Notes: generated by a model from the letters alone, not told the origin. A stretch of 34,168 nucleotides of DNA from an uncultured Flavobacteriales bacterium (GCA_913057205.1 CAJXNO010000030.1:1-34168); one strand, 5' to 3'; positions 8,341 to 17,219 are shown, counted from the first letter of the stretch. Numbers and translations: made by a program.

Positions 8341-9717
8341 CTAATTCTGCGGGGGGTAGTTGACGGTTGTGATGTTCAATAGCCGATCGAAGTCTAATCC
8401 GAGGCCACGGTGGTACACCAAGATCGAATATTCATTCTCGGTCTGAAAGTGTGACCCCTCAAATCGCGTCAGGTCAGGCTGAAGCTGTCCGTCCTTTACG
8501 AATACATATTGATAATTGTAAATACCCTGTTTCAAATACAGGGTATTTTCATATTGGAGCTCCAGTTGATTGAACTTCATCTTAGCTTCAGGAATAATGC
8601 GCCAGTTGGTCAAGGCACCATAGATGTAAACATCCCCATCCACTAAGGGGCGTTCTTTCTGCAACCTGAAGTGAGCGTGAACATAATCCGCATCGGTATT
8701 GGATCGTCCTTGAAACAGGTCATTTCTGACATAAAACCAACCGTTGAGGTCGGGATTTTGAAGGTAGGCTTTAGAAGCACGGCTTTTGTCCAACTCGAGG
8801 TAGGCGTGATTCTCTTGATTGTCGAAGGTGACCCGCTCAACGCCCGGTCCATTGAAACGCGGGTTGGTCATGTTCACCAATCGAAACTCATTGCCACCTT
8901 CCATGGCATTCGGTCCGTCATAATCATAATCCAACTCATTTTGCTTCACAAAGCGGGGCTCCAGTCCTGTGAGTGTTTTCGACCAAGAGTGGTTTTGCAT
9001 GATGACCACATGCAGGTCCTGGTATGGATTGGTCATATCGTATCGATCGGTGGAGATGGTAAAGTCGACTTCTTGATGGCTGTAGCGCTGATCAACCCTT
9101 GAGGCTTGTCGCACCTTCACATCCACATTTACTAAATTCTCAGAGACGCAAAAACGGCGGGTGAGCACCGGTTCCTCTGTATCTGCATCGTAGACCAAGA
9201 GTAGGTAGTTGCCCGATACGGTCAGGCGCATATTGAAGTTGGGGATCTCAAGGCTGTAGTGGATGTAGCGTTGAAAGGTGTTTCCTGAATAGGCATAGTC
9301 ATTTAAGAAATCTTCCGGTGGCCCATCGATGTATTCCTGAACATCCAACTGACTCTGTTTCCAGTCGTGATCGCAGTGGATGATCCTGTACATGAAGTTG
9401 CCCATTTCCTCATCAAGTACATCAAAATGCAACTCAAGCAAACTCTCCGGCTCATTCAGGTCAATGAAGGGCGCAGCGATCGGCCAGCCTTTTGGGTGGA
9501 GCAGAACGGTCTTAATGTTATCGCGGTAGGTGTGGTTCTCAAAGCGAATGAAATCATCCGAGTAGTACTGTTCATCGCTGCTTCCTACGTCGAATTGCGA
9601 CCATGCTGGGAATGGAAGCATAGCCAGAACCGAGACAAAAAGAAAAAGTGAAAGTTGTGTCAACCCTTGCAAGAAAGATTTGTTAGAAAGTTCAAAGAGG
9701 AAAAAGACGTTTTTCAT
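8341..9717 (-). CDS. Type IX secretion system plug protein (DUF5103)
   Basis: The 458-residue exported protein has a long N-terminal signal (about 1-41, ending PFPAWSQ). The conserved first domain follows, with YRDNIKTVLLHPKGWPIAAP, LELHFDVLDEEMGNFMYRIIHCDHDW, DYAYSGNTFQRYIHYSLEIPN and FCVSENLVNVDVKVRQAS. This is the family (formerly DUF5103) that, in the F. johnsoniae SprA translocon structure, plugs the periplasmic side of the T9SS channel when the lateral gate is occupied. The C-terminal third (about 340-440) is an Ig-like or AMPK-glycogen-binding-like beta fold, with VYIYGALTNWRI and YNYQYVFVKDG. The gene is monocistronic, with its own promoter-like TAGTTTCG box; no other T9SS core gene is in the window. 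The GldI-like gene nearby fits the same envelope-secretion theme. Confidence 0.88.
   Translation of the reverse strand: MKNVFFLFELSNKSFLQGLTQLSLFLFVSVLAMLPFPAWSQFDVGSSDEQYYSDDFIRFENHTYRDNIKTVLLHPKGWPIAAPFIDLNEPESLLELHFDVLDEEMGNFMYRIIHCDHDWKQSQLDVQEYIDGPPEDFLNDYAYSGNTFQRYIHYSLEIPNFNMRLTVSGNYLLLVYDADTEEPVLTRRFCVSENLVNVDVKVRQASRVDQRYSHQEVDFTISTDRYDMTNPYQDLHVVIMQNHSWSKTLTGLEPRFVKQNELDYDYDGPNAMEGGNEFRLVNMTNPRFNGPGVERVTFDNQENHAYLELDKSRASKAYLQNPDLNGWFYVRNDLFQGRSNTDADYVHAHFRLQKERPLVDGDVYIYGALTNWRIIPEAKMKFNQLELQYENTLYLKQGIYNYQYVFVKDGQLQPDLTRFEGSHFQTENEYSILVYHRGLGLDFDRLLNITTVNYPPQN
8520..8550 (+). terminator. Terminator-like hairpin inside the plug gene, plus strand
   Basis: A perfect 11-bp inverted repeat (8520-8530 with 8538-8548, stem AATACCCTGT plus one A:T pair, 7-base loop) is followed by a short run of T on the plus strand. 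It lies about 190 bases past the stop of the tandem FKBP gene, whose transcript would otherwise run antisense through the plug gene. The sequence is coding on the minus strand, so chance cannot be excluded. Confidence 0.4.
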
Positions 9718-9725
9718 GCTGGCAG

Positions 9726-9758
9726 CGAAACTAAAGGATGTAAGTGATGATCGGACAA
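9726..9758 (-). promoter_or_regulatory. Promoter of the T9SS plug gene
   Basis: On the minus strand TTG (9758-9756) precedes, after 22 bases, TAGTTTCG (9733-9726), one mismatch from TAnnTTTG. The box is 8 bases before the plug ATG at 9717. Confidence 0.5.
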
Positions 9759-9834
9759 AAGGATGATAAAACGGCTCGTTTACAATACCTTAATATTCGT
9801 CGAATTATAGGGTCATTATCAATGAAAAAACATG

Positions 9835-9842
9835 TAGGTTTG
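9835..9842 (+). promoter_or_regulatory. -7 promoter box of the nqr operon
   Basis: TAGGTTTG is a perfect TAnnTTTG box, 36 bases before the nqrA ATG. The matching -33 region (around 9811-9817) has no clean TTG, so the promoter is only half-supported. It is the only such box seen in this intergenic region on the plus strand. Confidence 0.5.
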
Positions 9843-9878
9843 CGCCCGTTTTTGAAGCGTCAATTTTAACCTTGAGCA

Positions 9879-11225
9879 ATGTCTAAGAACGTTAAAATCC
9901 GCAGAGGAGCTGATATCAAGCTGCAAGGAGCAGCTGAGCGAGTGAAGGCTGAAGCGCCTTTTCCATCAGCCTTTGCGATCAAACCAACAGACTTTCATGG
10001 GCTAACCCCCAAGATGGTCGTTAAGGAAGGAGCCGAAGTGAAAGCAGGCTCCGTTTTGTTCTACGATAAGTATAACGAGCACGTAAAGTTTACTTCACCT
10101 GTAAGTGGTGAGGTGGCGGAAATCGTGCGAGGAGCTAAGCGCCGTATCATGGAGGTGCGTATCGTAGCAGACCAGAATCAGAGCTATGAAAGCTTTGATG
10201 TTTCCGATCAGTCTTCTGAAGAGAAGGTAAAGGCATTGCTGATGAGCAGTGGTCTTTGGGCAATGATCAAGCAACGTCCATACGACATCGTGGCTGATCC
10301 AAAACGCAAGCCAAAGGCAATTGTGATTTCTGCTTTTGACAGCGCACCGCTCGGAGCAGACTATGATTTTATCCTACACGGACAGAACGAAGCATTTCAA
10401 AAAGGCATCGATGCATTGGCTCAGATGACCAGCGGTAAAGTTCACTTGAACACACGTGGTGGAAGTACTGCTGATGCGGTATTCACCAATGCGAAGAATG
10501 TTGTTCACAATACGTTCAGCGGTCCGCACCCGTCAGGAACACCGGGTGTTCAGATTCATCATTTGGATCCGATCAATAAAGGCGAGGTGGTATGGACCGT
10601 ATCGCCACAGCACGTTGCGATGATCGGTCGATTCTTACTTACCGGTAAGGTAGATATGAGTAAGACCATTGCGTTGGCGGGTTCTGAAGTTGAGAAGCCT
10701 CGCTACCTCAGCACTTGGATTGGCGCTTCGATCAAATCCATTGTTGAAGGACAGATCAAAGACGGAAAGAACCGCATCATCAGTGGAAACGTCTTGACCG
10801 GCGATAAGGTAGATTTGGATGGGTACCTTGGTTACTACAGCGATGTAGTTACGGTGATCCCAGAAGGGGATGAGGCACAGTTCATGGGATGGCTAGCGCC
10901 AAACCTGCATAAGTATTCCTTGTCGCGCGCTTACTTCAGTTGGTTGATGCCGAAGAAGCGCTACAAGTTGAATACGAACATGAACGGTGAAGACCGCGCC
11001 TATGTGGTTTCAGGTCAGTACGAGGATGTACTTCCTATGGATGTCTATCCAGTACAATTGATCAAGTCCATCATGACCAACGACATTGACAAAATGGAGA
11101 AGCTCGGGATCTACGAGGTGGCTCCGGAAGACTTTGCGTTATGTGAGTACGCATGTACAAGTAAAATGGAGGTTCAGAAGATCTTACGAGAAGGATTGGA
11201 CCTCGCTCAAAAAGAACTAGGTTAA
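9879..11225 (+). CDS. nqrA: Na+-translocating NADH:quinone reductase subunit A
   Basis: This is the cytoplasmic-side subunit of Na+-NQR, the respiratory complex that oxidises NADH, reduces quinone and pumps Na+. The 448 residues begin with the family start MSKNVKIRRGADIKLQG and a Rnf-Nqr barrel/sandwich region (KEGAEVKAGSVLFYDKYNEHVKFTSPVSGEV, about 50-85, a biotinyl-lipoyl-like fold). The central part contains FSGPHPSGTPGVQIHHLDPI (about 211-230), typical of NqrA and RnfC. The C-terminal part carries YEVAPEDFALCEYACTSKMEVQKILREG. NqrA carries no redox cofactor but contributes to the quinone site. It is the first gene of a six-gene operon with 6-18-base gaps and has a promoter box upstream. 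Confidence 0.97.
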   Translation: MSKNVKIRRGADIKLQGAAERVKAEAPFPSAFAIKPTDFHGLTPKMVVKEGAEVKAGSVLFYDKYNEHVKFTSPVSGEVAEIVRGAKRRIMEVRIVADQNQSYESFDVSDQSSEEKVKALLMSSGLWAMIKQRPYDIVADPKRKPKAIVISAFDSAPLGADYDFILHGQNEAFQKGIDALAQMTSGKVHLNTRGGSTADAVFTNAKNVVHNTFSGPHPSGTPGVQIHHLDPINKGEVVWTVSPQHVAMIGRFLLTGKVDMSKTIALAGSEVEKPRYLSTWIGASIKSIVEGQIKDGKNRIISGNVLTGDKVDLDGYLGYYSDVVTVIPEGDEAQFMGWLAPNLHKYSLSRAYFSWLMPKKRYKLNTNMNGEDRAYVVSGQYEDVLPMDVYPVQLIKSIMTNDIDKMEKLGIYEVAPEDFALCEYACTSKMEVQKILREGLDLAQKELG

Positions 11226-11241
11226 TTTATAGGTATCGATT

Positions 11242-12465
11242 ATGCAGTTTTTAAGGAACTTTTTCGACAACCTCCGCCCCAACTTCGAAGAAGGTGGGAA
11301 ATTTGAGAAGTATTACAAGGCGTTTGAAGCGATGGAAACCTTCGCGTTCACTCCGCCGCATACGACCCATAACGGAGCACACATCCGCGATGCGATCGAT
11401 TTGAAGCGTACGATGTTCTTTGTGATCATCGCTTTGATTCCGTCGCTCTTGTTTGGTATTTGGAATACGGGTCACCAGTATTACCTGAGTATTGGTCAGT
11501 ATCCAGAGCTGATGGATGGCTTCATGGATAAGATCATTTTCGGGGCGATTCGCGTGTTACCGATCGTCGTGGTAAGTTATGCGGTTGGACTCGGCATCGA
11601 GTTCGGGATTGCTGTTGCTAAGAACCACTCGGTCAATGAAGGTTACTTGGTTTCGGGTATGTTGATCCCATTGGTGCTTCCATCTGAGATTCCATTGTGG
11701 ATGGTTGCTGTGGCGACAGCATTTGCAGTGTTGATCGGTAAGGAAGTGTTCGGTGGAACCGGCATGAATATTCTTAACCCGGCACTTACGGCACGTGCAT
11801 TCCTGTTCTTTGCTTATCCAACCAAGATGAGTGGAAACATGGTTTGGATTCCTCAGGAGTCGGGAATGGCCAGTGTAGATGGTTACACGGGTGAGACCTT
11901 GTTGTCTCAAGCATACAATGCACCAGCTGGTAGTCAGTTTGGAAGCGTGGCCTACGATGCAGCGGGCGTTCAGTATGGAAGTCTTGCAGACACCATGTGG
12001 GCTTCCTTCTGGGGTTGGATCCCAGGTTCGATCGGTGAGACGTCTGTTTTCGCTATTCTCCTTGGAGCTGCCTTCTTATTGTACACCGGCATCGGTAGCT
12101 GGCGCATCATGTTGTCTTTCTTGATCGGTGGTTTGGGAATGTCTATGATCTTCAACGCGTGGGGTGCGAATCCATTCATGTCGGTTCACCCATTGCAACA
12201 ATTGATGATGGGGAGCTTCATGTTCGGTATGGTGTTCATGGCAACCGACCCTGTTAGTGCCGCTCAGACCAATACAGGTAAGTGGATCTACGGGTTCTTT
12301 GCAGGATTCCTCGGAATCATGATCCGGGTCTTTAACCCCGCCTACCCTGAAGGTATCATGATGGCGATCTTGTTCATGAACGTGATGGCGCCTTTGATCG
12401 ATCATTACGTAGTAGAAGCTAATATCAACCGCCGCTTGAAGCGCGCGAAAGCAGTTGCATCTTAA
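11242..12465 (+). CDS. nqrB: Na+-translocating NADH:quinone reductase subunit B
   Basis: NqrB is the main membrane subunit, with about ten helices, a covalent FMN and the Na+ path. The 407 residues include the cytoplasmic N-terminal helix region (FAFTPPHTTHNGAHIRDAIDLKR), the conserved GGTGMNILNPALTARAF loop and the flavinylation region DGYTGETLLS. There Thr219 aligns with the FMN-bearing threonine (Thr236 in Vibrio cholerae). The usual consensus ends GAT, but here it is GET, a small deviation in the residue before the acceptor. FMN transfer is expected from the ApbE encoded downstream. Further on are FMATDPVSAAQT and several hydrophobic segments. The gap to nqrA is 16 bases and to nqrC 12 bases. 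Confidence 0.97.
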   Translation: MQFLRNFFDNLRPNFEEGGKFEKYYKAFEAMETFAFTPPHTTHNGAHIRDAIDLKRTMFFVIIALIPSLLFGIWNTGHQYYLSIGQYPELMDGFMDKIIFGAIRVLPIVVVSYAVGLGIEFGIAVAKNHSVNEGYLVSGMLIPLVLPSEIPLWMVAVATAFAVLIGKEVFGGTGMNILNPALTARAFLFFAYPTKMSGNMVWIPQESGMASVDGYTGETLLSQAYNAPAGSQFGSVAYDAAGVQYGSLADTMWASFWGWIPGSIGETSVFAILLGAAFLLYTGIGSWRIMLSFLIGGLGMSMIFNAWGANPFMSVHPLQQLMMGSFMFGMVFMATDPVSAAQTNTGKWIYGFFAGFLGIMIRVFNPAYPEGIMMAILFMNVMAPLIDHYVVEANINRRLKRAKAVAS

Positions 12466-12477
12466 TTACTTTGAGTC

Positions 12478-13257
12478 ATGGCAATCAATAAAGAATCCCA
12501 AGCATTTACCTTCATCTTCTCGGTGATCATGGTAGTGGTGGTAGCCACCGTACTTTCCTTGGCCGCGATGGGCTTGAAAGGTCCACAGAACGAGAACATG
12601 AAGCAGGAGAAGATGCAGAACATCCTCAGCTCCATTCAGGTAGAGTCTACCCGTGAAGAAGCTGCTGCCAAGTTCGATCAGTACATCAAGAAACGCGTGA
12701 TCTTGAACAGCCAAGGTCAAGTGGTGAGCGAGATGGAAGGTCCGATCAAAACCTTGTCAGGTGATGGTAAGGAAGCGTTCGAGAACGATGCGTTCAACAT
12801 CGACATCAAAAAGCAATACCGAGATAAATCGTTGAGTGATGCGGACCGACGCTATCCTTTGTTCATTTGTGAAAAGGACGGATCGCCTTATTATGTTGTT
12901 CCATTGATCGGAACAGGGTTATGGGGACCGATCTGGGGTTTCATCTCTTTGGAAGGGGACATGAATACCGTATTCGGTGCAACCTTTGACCACAAAACAG
13001 AGACCCCTGGTTTGGGAGCGGAGATCAATACAGACTGGTTCCAAGATCCCTTCCGTGGTGAGAAGATCTTCAACGAACAAGGTGAGTTCGTTTCCATCGA
13101 CGTAGTGAAAGGGGGAGCGGCAGAAGACAATAAGCATGGCGTTGATGCCATCACAGGAGGAACCATTACCAGCAATGGAGTGTCTGATATGTTGCAGAAC
13201 ACCTTGAAGGTTTACGTACCCTATTTCAAAGACAATTCAAACATCGCATCAATCTAA
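12478..13257 (+). CDS. nqrC: Na+-translocating NADH:quinone reductase subunit C
   Basis: NqrC is anchored by an N-terminal helix (about 12-32), with its FMN-binding domain in the periplasm. The FMN_bind region contains PLIGTGLWGPIWGFISL and ATFDHKTETPGLGAEI. It also holds the acceptor motif DAITGGTITSNGV, where Thr231 corresponds to the covalent FMN threonine of the (S/T)GATxT consensus; again Ala is changed (to Gly). The length of 259 residues is normal. The partner transferase is ApbE. The gene is in mid-operon, with 12 bases from nqrB and 6 bases to nqrD. Confidence 0.97.
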   Translation: MAINKESQAFTFIFSVIMVVVVATVLSLAAMGLKGPQNENMKQEKMQNILSSIQVESTREEAAAKFDQYIKKRVILNSQGQVVSEMEGPIKTLSGDGKEAFENDAFNIDIKKQYRDKSLSDADRRYPLFICEKDGSPYYVVPLIGTGLWGPIWGFISLEGDMNTVFGATFDHKTETPGLGAEINTDWFQDPFRGEKIFNEQGEFVSIDVVKGGAAEDNKHGVDAITGGTITSNGVSDMLQNTLKVYVPYFKDNSNIASI

Positions 13258-13263
13258 GGACCT

Positions 13264-13962
13264 ATGAGCACAGAATCAGCGGTACAAGAATCAACAACGG
13301 CTACGTCGCAAGACGTTAAAGAGCCGAAGGAGCCCTTGTTCTCCAAGAAGAATAAGAAGCTTCTGACCGATCCACTAGACGACTCAAACCCCATCACCGT
13401 TCAGGTATTGGGTATTTGTTCAGCCTTGGCGATCACCGTACAGGTGAAGCAAGCAATCGTAATGTCGCTTTCGGTTTTAGCGGTAATGATCGGTGGAAAC
13501 TTGATCATTTCCTTGATCCGTAACGTCATCCCTAGCCGTATCCGAATCATCGTTCAGTTGGTGGTGGTGGCTTCTTTGGTGATCTTGGTAGACCAGGTGT
13601 TGAAGGCATACGTTTACGATGTGAGTAAAGCCCTATCGGTATTCGTAGGATTGATCATTACCAACTGTATCATCATGGGACGCTTCGAGGCCTTTGCTAT
13701 GGGCAACAAGCCTTGGCCATCCATCCTCGATGCGATCGGTAACGCTGCAGGTTACGGCTGGATATTGATCGCCGTGGCAGTGGTGCGCGAGCTTTTCGGT
13801 AGCGGTTCATTGATGGGTTATCAGTTGATCCCACAAGCAGTATTTGATTTTGGATACATGAACAACAACCTCATGATCTTGCCTCCAATGGCCTTGATTA
13901 CAGTAGGGGTGATCATTTGGATCCAACGTGCACGTAACACCAAACTAATCGAAGAAAACTAA
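13264..13962 (+). CDS. nqrD: Na+-translocating NADH:quinone reductase subunit D
   Basis: NqrD is a six-helix membrane subunit that forms an inverted pair with NqrE around an intramembrane iron centre. The cysteines expected to bind that centre are visible as Cys52 (VLGICSALAIT) and Cys135 (LIITNCIIMGRFEAFA). A hydrophilic N-terminal extension of about 25 residues (TESAVQESTTATSQDVKEPKEP) precedes the conserved start LFSKKNKKLLTDPL and makes the protein (232 residues) longer than the roughly 210 usual in Proteobacteria. ATG 13264 follows nqrC by 6 bases. The extension has no recognisable domain. Confidence 0.96.
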   Translation: MSTESAVQESTTATSQDVKEPKEPLFSKKNKKLLTDPLDDSNPITVQVLGICSALAITVQVKQAIVMSLSVLAVMIGGNLIISLIRNVIPSRIRIIVQLVVVASLVILVDQVLKAYVYDVSKALSVFVGLIITNCIIMGRFEAFAMGNKPWPSILDAIGNAAGYGWILIAVAVVRELFGSGSLMGYQLIPQAVFDFGYMNNNLMILPPMALITVGVIIWIQRARNTKLIEEN

Positions 13963-13968
13963 GCCACC

Positions 13969-14586
13969 ATGCTAGATTTAGTCAACATATTCGTAAAGGG
14001 CATTTTCATTGAGAACATGATCTTCGCCTACTTCTTGGGAATGTGCTCTTACTTGGCCGTATCCAAGACTGTGAAGACCGGAGTTGGTCTCGGTGCAGCA
14101 GTGATCTTCGTATTGGGTATCACCGTGCCGGTAAACTATTTGATCGAGAACTATGTTTTAAAAGAAGGCGCTTTGACATGGATCGATGCAGATTTTGCAA
14201 GCATCGACCTGAGCTTTTTGAGCTTCATCATGTTCATCGCAGTGATCGCTTCTATGGTACAGCTTGTTGAAATGGCAGTAGAGAAGTTTGCACCAGCGTT
14301 GTACGGTGCATTGGGTATCTTCTTGCCATTGATCGCAGTAAACTGTTCCATCTTGGGTGGTGCACTGTTCATGCAAGAGCGTCAGTATTCATCCATCGCA
14401 GAAGCCACCTCATTCGGACTCGGTTCCGGAGTTGGATGGTTCTTGGCCATCGTGGCCATCGCTGCCATCCGCGAGAAAATCAAGTATTCCAATGTTCCTG
14501 CGCCATTGCGTGGACTTGGAATCACCTTCATCATTACCGGGCTTATGGGCATCGCGTTCATGGCTTTCATGGGAATTGAATTATAA
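13969..14586 (+). CDS. nqrE: Na+-translocating NADH:quinone reductase subunit E
   Basis: NqrE, the six-helix partner of NqrD, has conserved half-motifs [20 protein letters not shown] (Cys26) and [21 protein letters not shown] (Cys126). Both cysteines are placed as in the intramembrane [2Fe-2S] site shared with NqrD. The 205 residues match the usual length, with six hydrophobic segments. The gaps are 6 bases from nqrD and 18 bases to nqrF. The intact cysteine sets in both subunits imply a need for an iron-centre maturation step of the kind NqrM provides in Vibrio. Confidence 0.97.
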   Translation: MLDLVNIFVKGIFIENMIFAYFLGMCSYLAVSKTVKTGVGLGAAVIFVLGITVPVNYLIENYVLKEGALTWIDADFASIDLSFLSFIMFIAVIASMVQLVEMAVEKFAPALYGALGIFLPLIAVNCSILGGALFMQERQYSSIAEATSFGLGSGVGWFLAIVAIAAIREKIKYSNVPAPLRGLGITFIITGLMGIAFMAFMGIEL

Positions 14587-14604
14587 GAAACAGACCTCAA
14601 GAAC

Positions 14605-15897
14605 ATGGGAACAACAGTTATTATCAGTATTGCAGTCTTCTTGATCTTCATCATGCTATTGGTGTCGATCATCCTCTTCGCCAAAGCGAAACTCTCGCCA
14701 AGCGGAAAGGTGAAGTTGACCATCAACGGTGAGAAGACCATTGAGGTAGAAGCAGGAGGCACCCTCTTGTCGACCCTCGGAAACAATAAGATATTCCTTC
14801 CTTCTGCGTGTGGTGGAGGTGGTACATGTGTTCAGTGCAAGTGCCAAGTACACAGCGGTGGCGGTGCGATCTTGCCAACAGAGGAGCCGCACTTCTCCCG
14901 CAAGGAGCAAGCAGATAACTGGCGCTTGGGCTGTCAAGTGAAGGTGAAAGAAGACATGGATATCGAGGTGCCAGAAGAGGTGTTCGGTATCAAGAAATGG
15001 GAGGCTGTTGTGGTGCGTAACTACAACGTGGCATCTTTCATCAAAGAGTTTGTAGTGGAGATCCCTGAGGACATGGACTACAAAGCAGGTGGATACATCC
15101 AGATCGAGATTCCACCATGCGAAGTGAAGTATTCAGACATTGACATCACTGCTCACCCACAGGAACATCCAGGGGAGCCTGACAAGTTCAAGAAAGAGTG
15201 GGATAGCTTCGGTCTTTGGCCGTTGGTGATGAAGAACGATGAAACGGTAGAACGTGCTTATTCCATGGCTTCCTATCCAGCTGAAGGACGCGAGATCATG
15301 TTGAACGTACGTATCGCTACGCCGCCATGGGACCGCGCAAACAACAAGTGGATGGATGTGAATCCTGGTATTGCATCGTCGTACATCTTTGCTCAGAAAG
15401 AAGGTGATAAAGTGACCATCTCAGGTCCTTACGGTGAATTCTTCATCAAGCATTCAGATGCGGAGATGTTGTACATCGGTGGTGGTGCAGGTATGGCACC
15501 GATGAGAAGTCATTTGTACGAGCTCTTCCGTACGATCAAGACCGGTAGAAAGGTGACTTATTGGTACGGTGGGCGTTCGAAGCGTGAGCTGTTCTACATC
15601 GATCACTTCAAGGCATTGGAAAAGGATTTCCCGAACTTCAAGTTCTATATGGTACTCTCTGAACCGTTGGAAGAAGATAACTGGCAGGTGATGGAGAACA
15701 TGGAAGACGAAGGCGACGGTTTCGTAGGTTTCGTTCACCAGGCTGTGATCGATCAATACCTCAGCAAGCATGACGCTCCTGAAGACATCGAATTCTATTT
15801 CTGTGGTCCACCATTGATGAACCAGGCGGTACTGAAGATGTGTGATGACTGGGGCGTGCCACCAGAGAATGTATCCTTCGACGACTTCGGAGGTTAA
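14605..15897 (+). CDS. nqrF: Na+-translocating NADH:quinone reductase subunit F
   Basis: NqrF is the NADH-oxidising input subunit. An N-terminal membrane helix (about 4-27) is followed by a 2Fe-2S ferredoxin domain with ligands Cys69, Cys75, Cys78 ([13 protein letters not shown]) and Cys110 (WRLGCQV). Next is a ferredoxin-reductase-type FAD domain with RAYSMASYP (about 213-221). The NADH domain has [29 protein letters not shown] and [13 protein letters not shown]. The protein ends in DDFGG. The length of 430 residues is normal. It is the last gene of the nqr operon; a strong terminator follows within 30 bases. Confidence 0.98.
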   Translation: MGTTVIISIAVFLIFIMLLVSIILFAKAKLSPSGKVKLTINGEKTIEVEAGGTLLSTLGNNKIFLPSACGGGGTCVQCKCQVHSGGGAILPTEEPHFSRKEQADNWRLGCQVKVKEDMDIEVPEEVFGIKKWEAVVVRNYNVASFIKEFVVEIPEDMDYKAGGYIQIEIPPCEVKYSDIDITAHPQEHPGEPDKFKKEWDSFGLWPLVMKNDETVERAYSMASYPAEGREIMLNVRIATPPWDRANNKWMDVNPGIASSYIFAQKEGDKVTISGPYGEFFIKHSDAEMLYIGGGAGMAPMRSHLYELFRTIKTGRKVTYWYGGRSKRELFYIDHFKALEKDFPNFKFYMVLSEPLEEDNWQVMENMEDEGDGFVGFVHQAVIDQYLSKHDAPEDIEFYFCGPPLMNQAVLKMCDDWGVPPENVSFDDFGG

Positions 15898-15924
15898 TAC
15901 ATCATCAAACAATCAGAAAACTCG

Positions 15925-15964
15925 AATCCCTCTGCCGCATGCCGTCAGGGGGATTTTCTTTTTC
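15925..15964 (+). terminator. Intrinsic terminator after nqrF
   Basis: The left arm AATCCCTCTG (15925-15934) pairs with CAGGGGGATT (15946-15955) with one G:U pair, an 11-base loop and a following TTCTTTTTC tract. It separates nqrF from apbE. It also contains an in-frame ATG that could be mistaken for the apbE start. Confidence 0.75.
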
Positions 15965-15974
15965 CTTTGCATTC

Positions 15975-17084
15975 ATGAAATCCATGCTTAGAAACGTCCT
16001 CTACTTTTTATCAATCTTGATTATGGTAGGCTGCAAGCCAACGATGGAGAAAACATCGTCTGAAGATTTTAAGCGTAGCATACGAGGACAAGCACAGGGC
16101 ACCACGTGGAGCATCGTGTACTACGATCTGCAAGAGCGAGACTTTAAACCCCAAGTTGATAGCATTCTAGCCGCGATTGATCAGAGTGTGTCTACCTATT
16201 TAGAAGGGTCTACGATCGACCGTTGGAATAAGTCAGACAGCGGCGCTATGATCGATGAGCTTTTCTTGGAGTTATTGCTTCAGAGCTGGGAGGTGTATCG
16301 GCAAACGAACGGTGCATTCGACCCCACGGTGAAGCCCTTGGTGAGCTATTGGGGATTTGGTCCAGAACGCTACATGCACCCAGAGCAGGCGGATCCTGCA
16401 GTAATCGACAGTTTACTGACATTGGTAGACTTTGATACGCTGCGCTTACGTCGCAGCGAGCAGCGTTCCATGAGGCTGGATGAGCTGCAACAAGGAAAAA
16501 CGGGTAAAGGATCGTGGTTTTTAGAGAAGCCGATTCCCGGAATGCAACTGGATTTCAATGCGATCGGACAGGGATGGAGTGTAGATAAGATTGGAGCATT
16601 CTTAGCGGAACAAGACATCGAGATCTTCTTTGTTGAACTCGGGGGAGAGATCTTAGCCGGCTATCCGAAGCCAGAAGGCGTGCTCTGGCGCTTTGGCATC
16701 GATAAGCCGGTAGACGGTAACGCAGAACGCGTATTACAAGCGATCGTTAACCTCAGAAATAAGGGCTTAGCCACCAGTGGAAGCTACCGGAAGTTCTACG
16801 AACGTGACGGCGTGCGCTATTCCCATACGATTGATCCAACAACGGGCTACCCGGTTCAGCACAGCTTGCTCAGTGCCACCGTAGTGGCTTCAGACGCCGG
16901 CTATTCCGATGCCTTGGCCACGGCTTTCATGGTCATGGGTAGCGATTCTACCATCCGCTTCCTTGCAGATAAAGATTACTTAGGGGCCTACGTATACCTC
17001 ATCAATGCCACCGAAGGCGAAAGCTTCGAGACCTACACGAGCGAAGCACTAAAAAGCATGATGGAGGAGATAGAAGGGGATTAG
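15975..17084 (+). CDS. apbE: FAD:protein FMN transferase (lipoprotein)
   Basis: ApbE transfers FMN from FAD to threonines of exported flavoproteins; its clients here are NqrB and NqrC. From ATG 15975 the protein has a lipoprotein signal (MKSMLRNVLYFLSILIMVGC, Cys20). I reject the upstream ATG at 15939 because it sits in the nqr terminator loop. ApbE motifs include QAQGTTWSIVYY, DQSVSTYLEGSTIDRWN, GAFDPTVKPLVSYWGFG, LDFNAIGQGWSVDKI, VELGGEILAGYP, ATSGSYRKFYE and YSHTIDPTTGYPV. The C-terminal Mg2+-site residues are in DAGYSDALATAFMVMG. A TTCCTTTG box, one base from consensus, lies just before the ATG, so separate transcription is possible. The stop codon TAG is embedded in the first unit of a 7-bp repeat array. 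The length of 369 residues is normal. Confidence 0.95.
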   Translation: MKSMLRNVLYFLSILIMVGCKPTMEKTSSEDFKRSIRGQAQGTTWSIVYYDLQERDFKPQVDSILAAIDQSVSTYLEGSTIDRWNKSDSGAMIDELFLELLLQSWEVYRQTNGAFDPTVKPLVSYWGFGPERYMHPEQADPAVIDSLLTLVDFDTLRLRRSEQRSMRLDELQQGKTGKGSWFLEKPIPGMQLDFNAIGQGWSVDKIGAFLAEQDIEIFFVELGGEILAGYPKPEGVLWRFGIDKPVDGNAERVLQAIVNLRNKGLATSGSYRKFYERDGVRYSHTIDPTTGYPVQHSLLSATVVASDAGYSDALATAFMVMGSDSTIRFLADKDYLGAYVYLINATEGESFETYTSEALKSMMEEIEGD

Positions 17085-17122
17085 GAGTTAGGGGCTAGGA
17101 GCTAGGGGCTAGGAGCTAGGGA
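17081..17122. repeat. Heptamer array 1 (CTAGGAG/CTAGGGG type)
   Basis: Six contiguous 7-base units read TTAGGAG, TTAGGGG, CTAGGAG, CTAGGGG, CTAGGAG, CTAGGGA. The apbE stop codon (17082-17084) lies inside the first unit. The units alternate A and G at the sixth position. Confidence 0.85.
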
Positions 17123-17127
17123 GTTGC

Positions 17128-17162
17128 CAGTACGCAGTAACCAGTCGGCAGTGAGCAGTGAA
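17128..17162. repeat. Heptamer array 2 (CAGTNNN type)
   Basis: Five contiguous 7-base units all begin CAGT and then vary: CAGTACG, CAGTAAC, CAGTCGG, CAGTGAG, CAGTGAA. The last three positions are free and the period is strict. Confidence 0.8.
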
Positions 17163-17170
17163 AAGCCGAG

Positions 17171-17219
17171 TCTAATTTCTAAGGTCTAACTTCTAATGTC
17201 TAATCTCTAGGGTCTAGAT
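17171..17219. repeat. Heptamer array 3 (TCTAANN type)
   Basis: Seven contiguous 7-base units begin TCTA: TCTAATT, TCTAAGG, TCTAACT, TCTAATG, TCTAATC, TCTAGGG, TCTAGAT. The array ends exactly at the stop codon of the small membrane protein (17219-17221, minus strand). Confidence 0.85.

Noticed and set aside
8671-9102. 143-codon plus-strand open frame inside the T9SS plug gene
   Set aside because: It is antisense to a recognised family protein and has no promoter or recognisable motif.
15454-15912. 152-codon minus-strand open frame over nqrF
   Set aside because: It is antisense to the NADH domain of NqrF, which is highly conserved; the open frame follows from codon bias.
15939-15974. Upstream ATG as the apbE start
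   Set aside because: It lies in the loop and arm of the nqr terminator and would put 12 residues ahead of a perfect lipoprotein signal.
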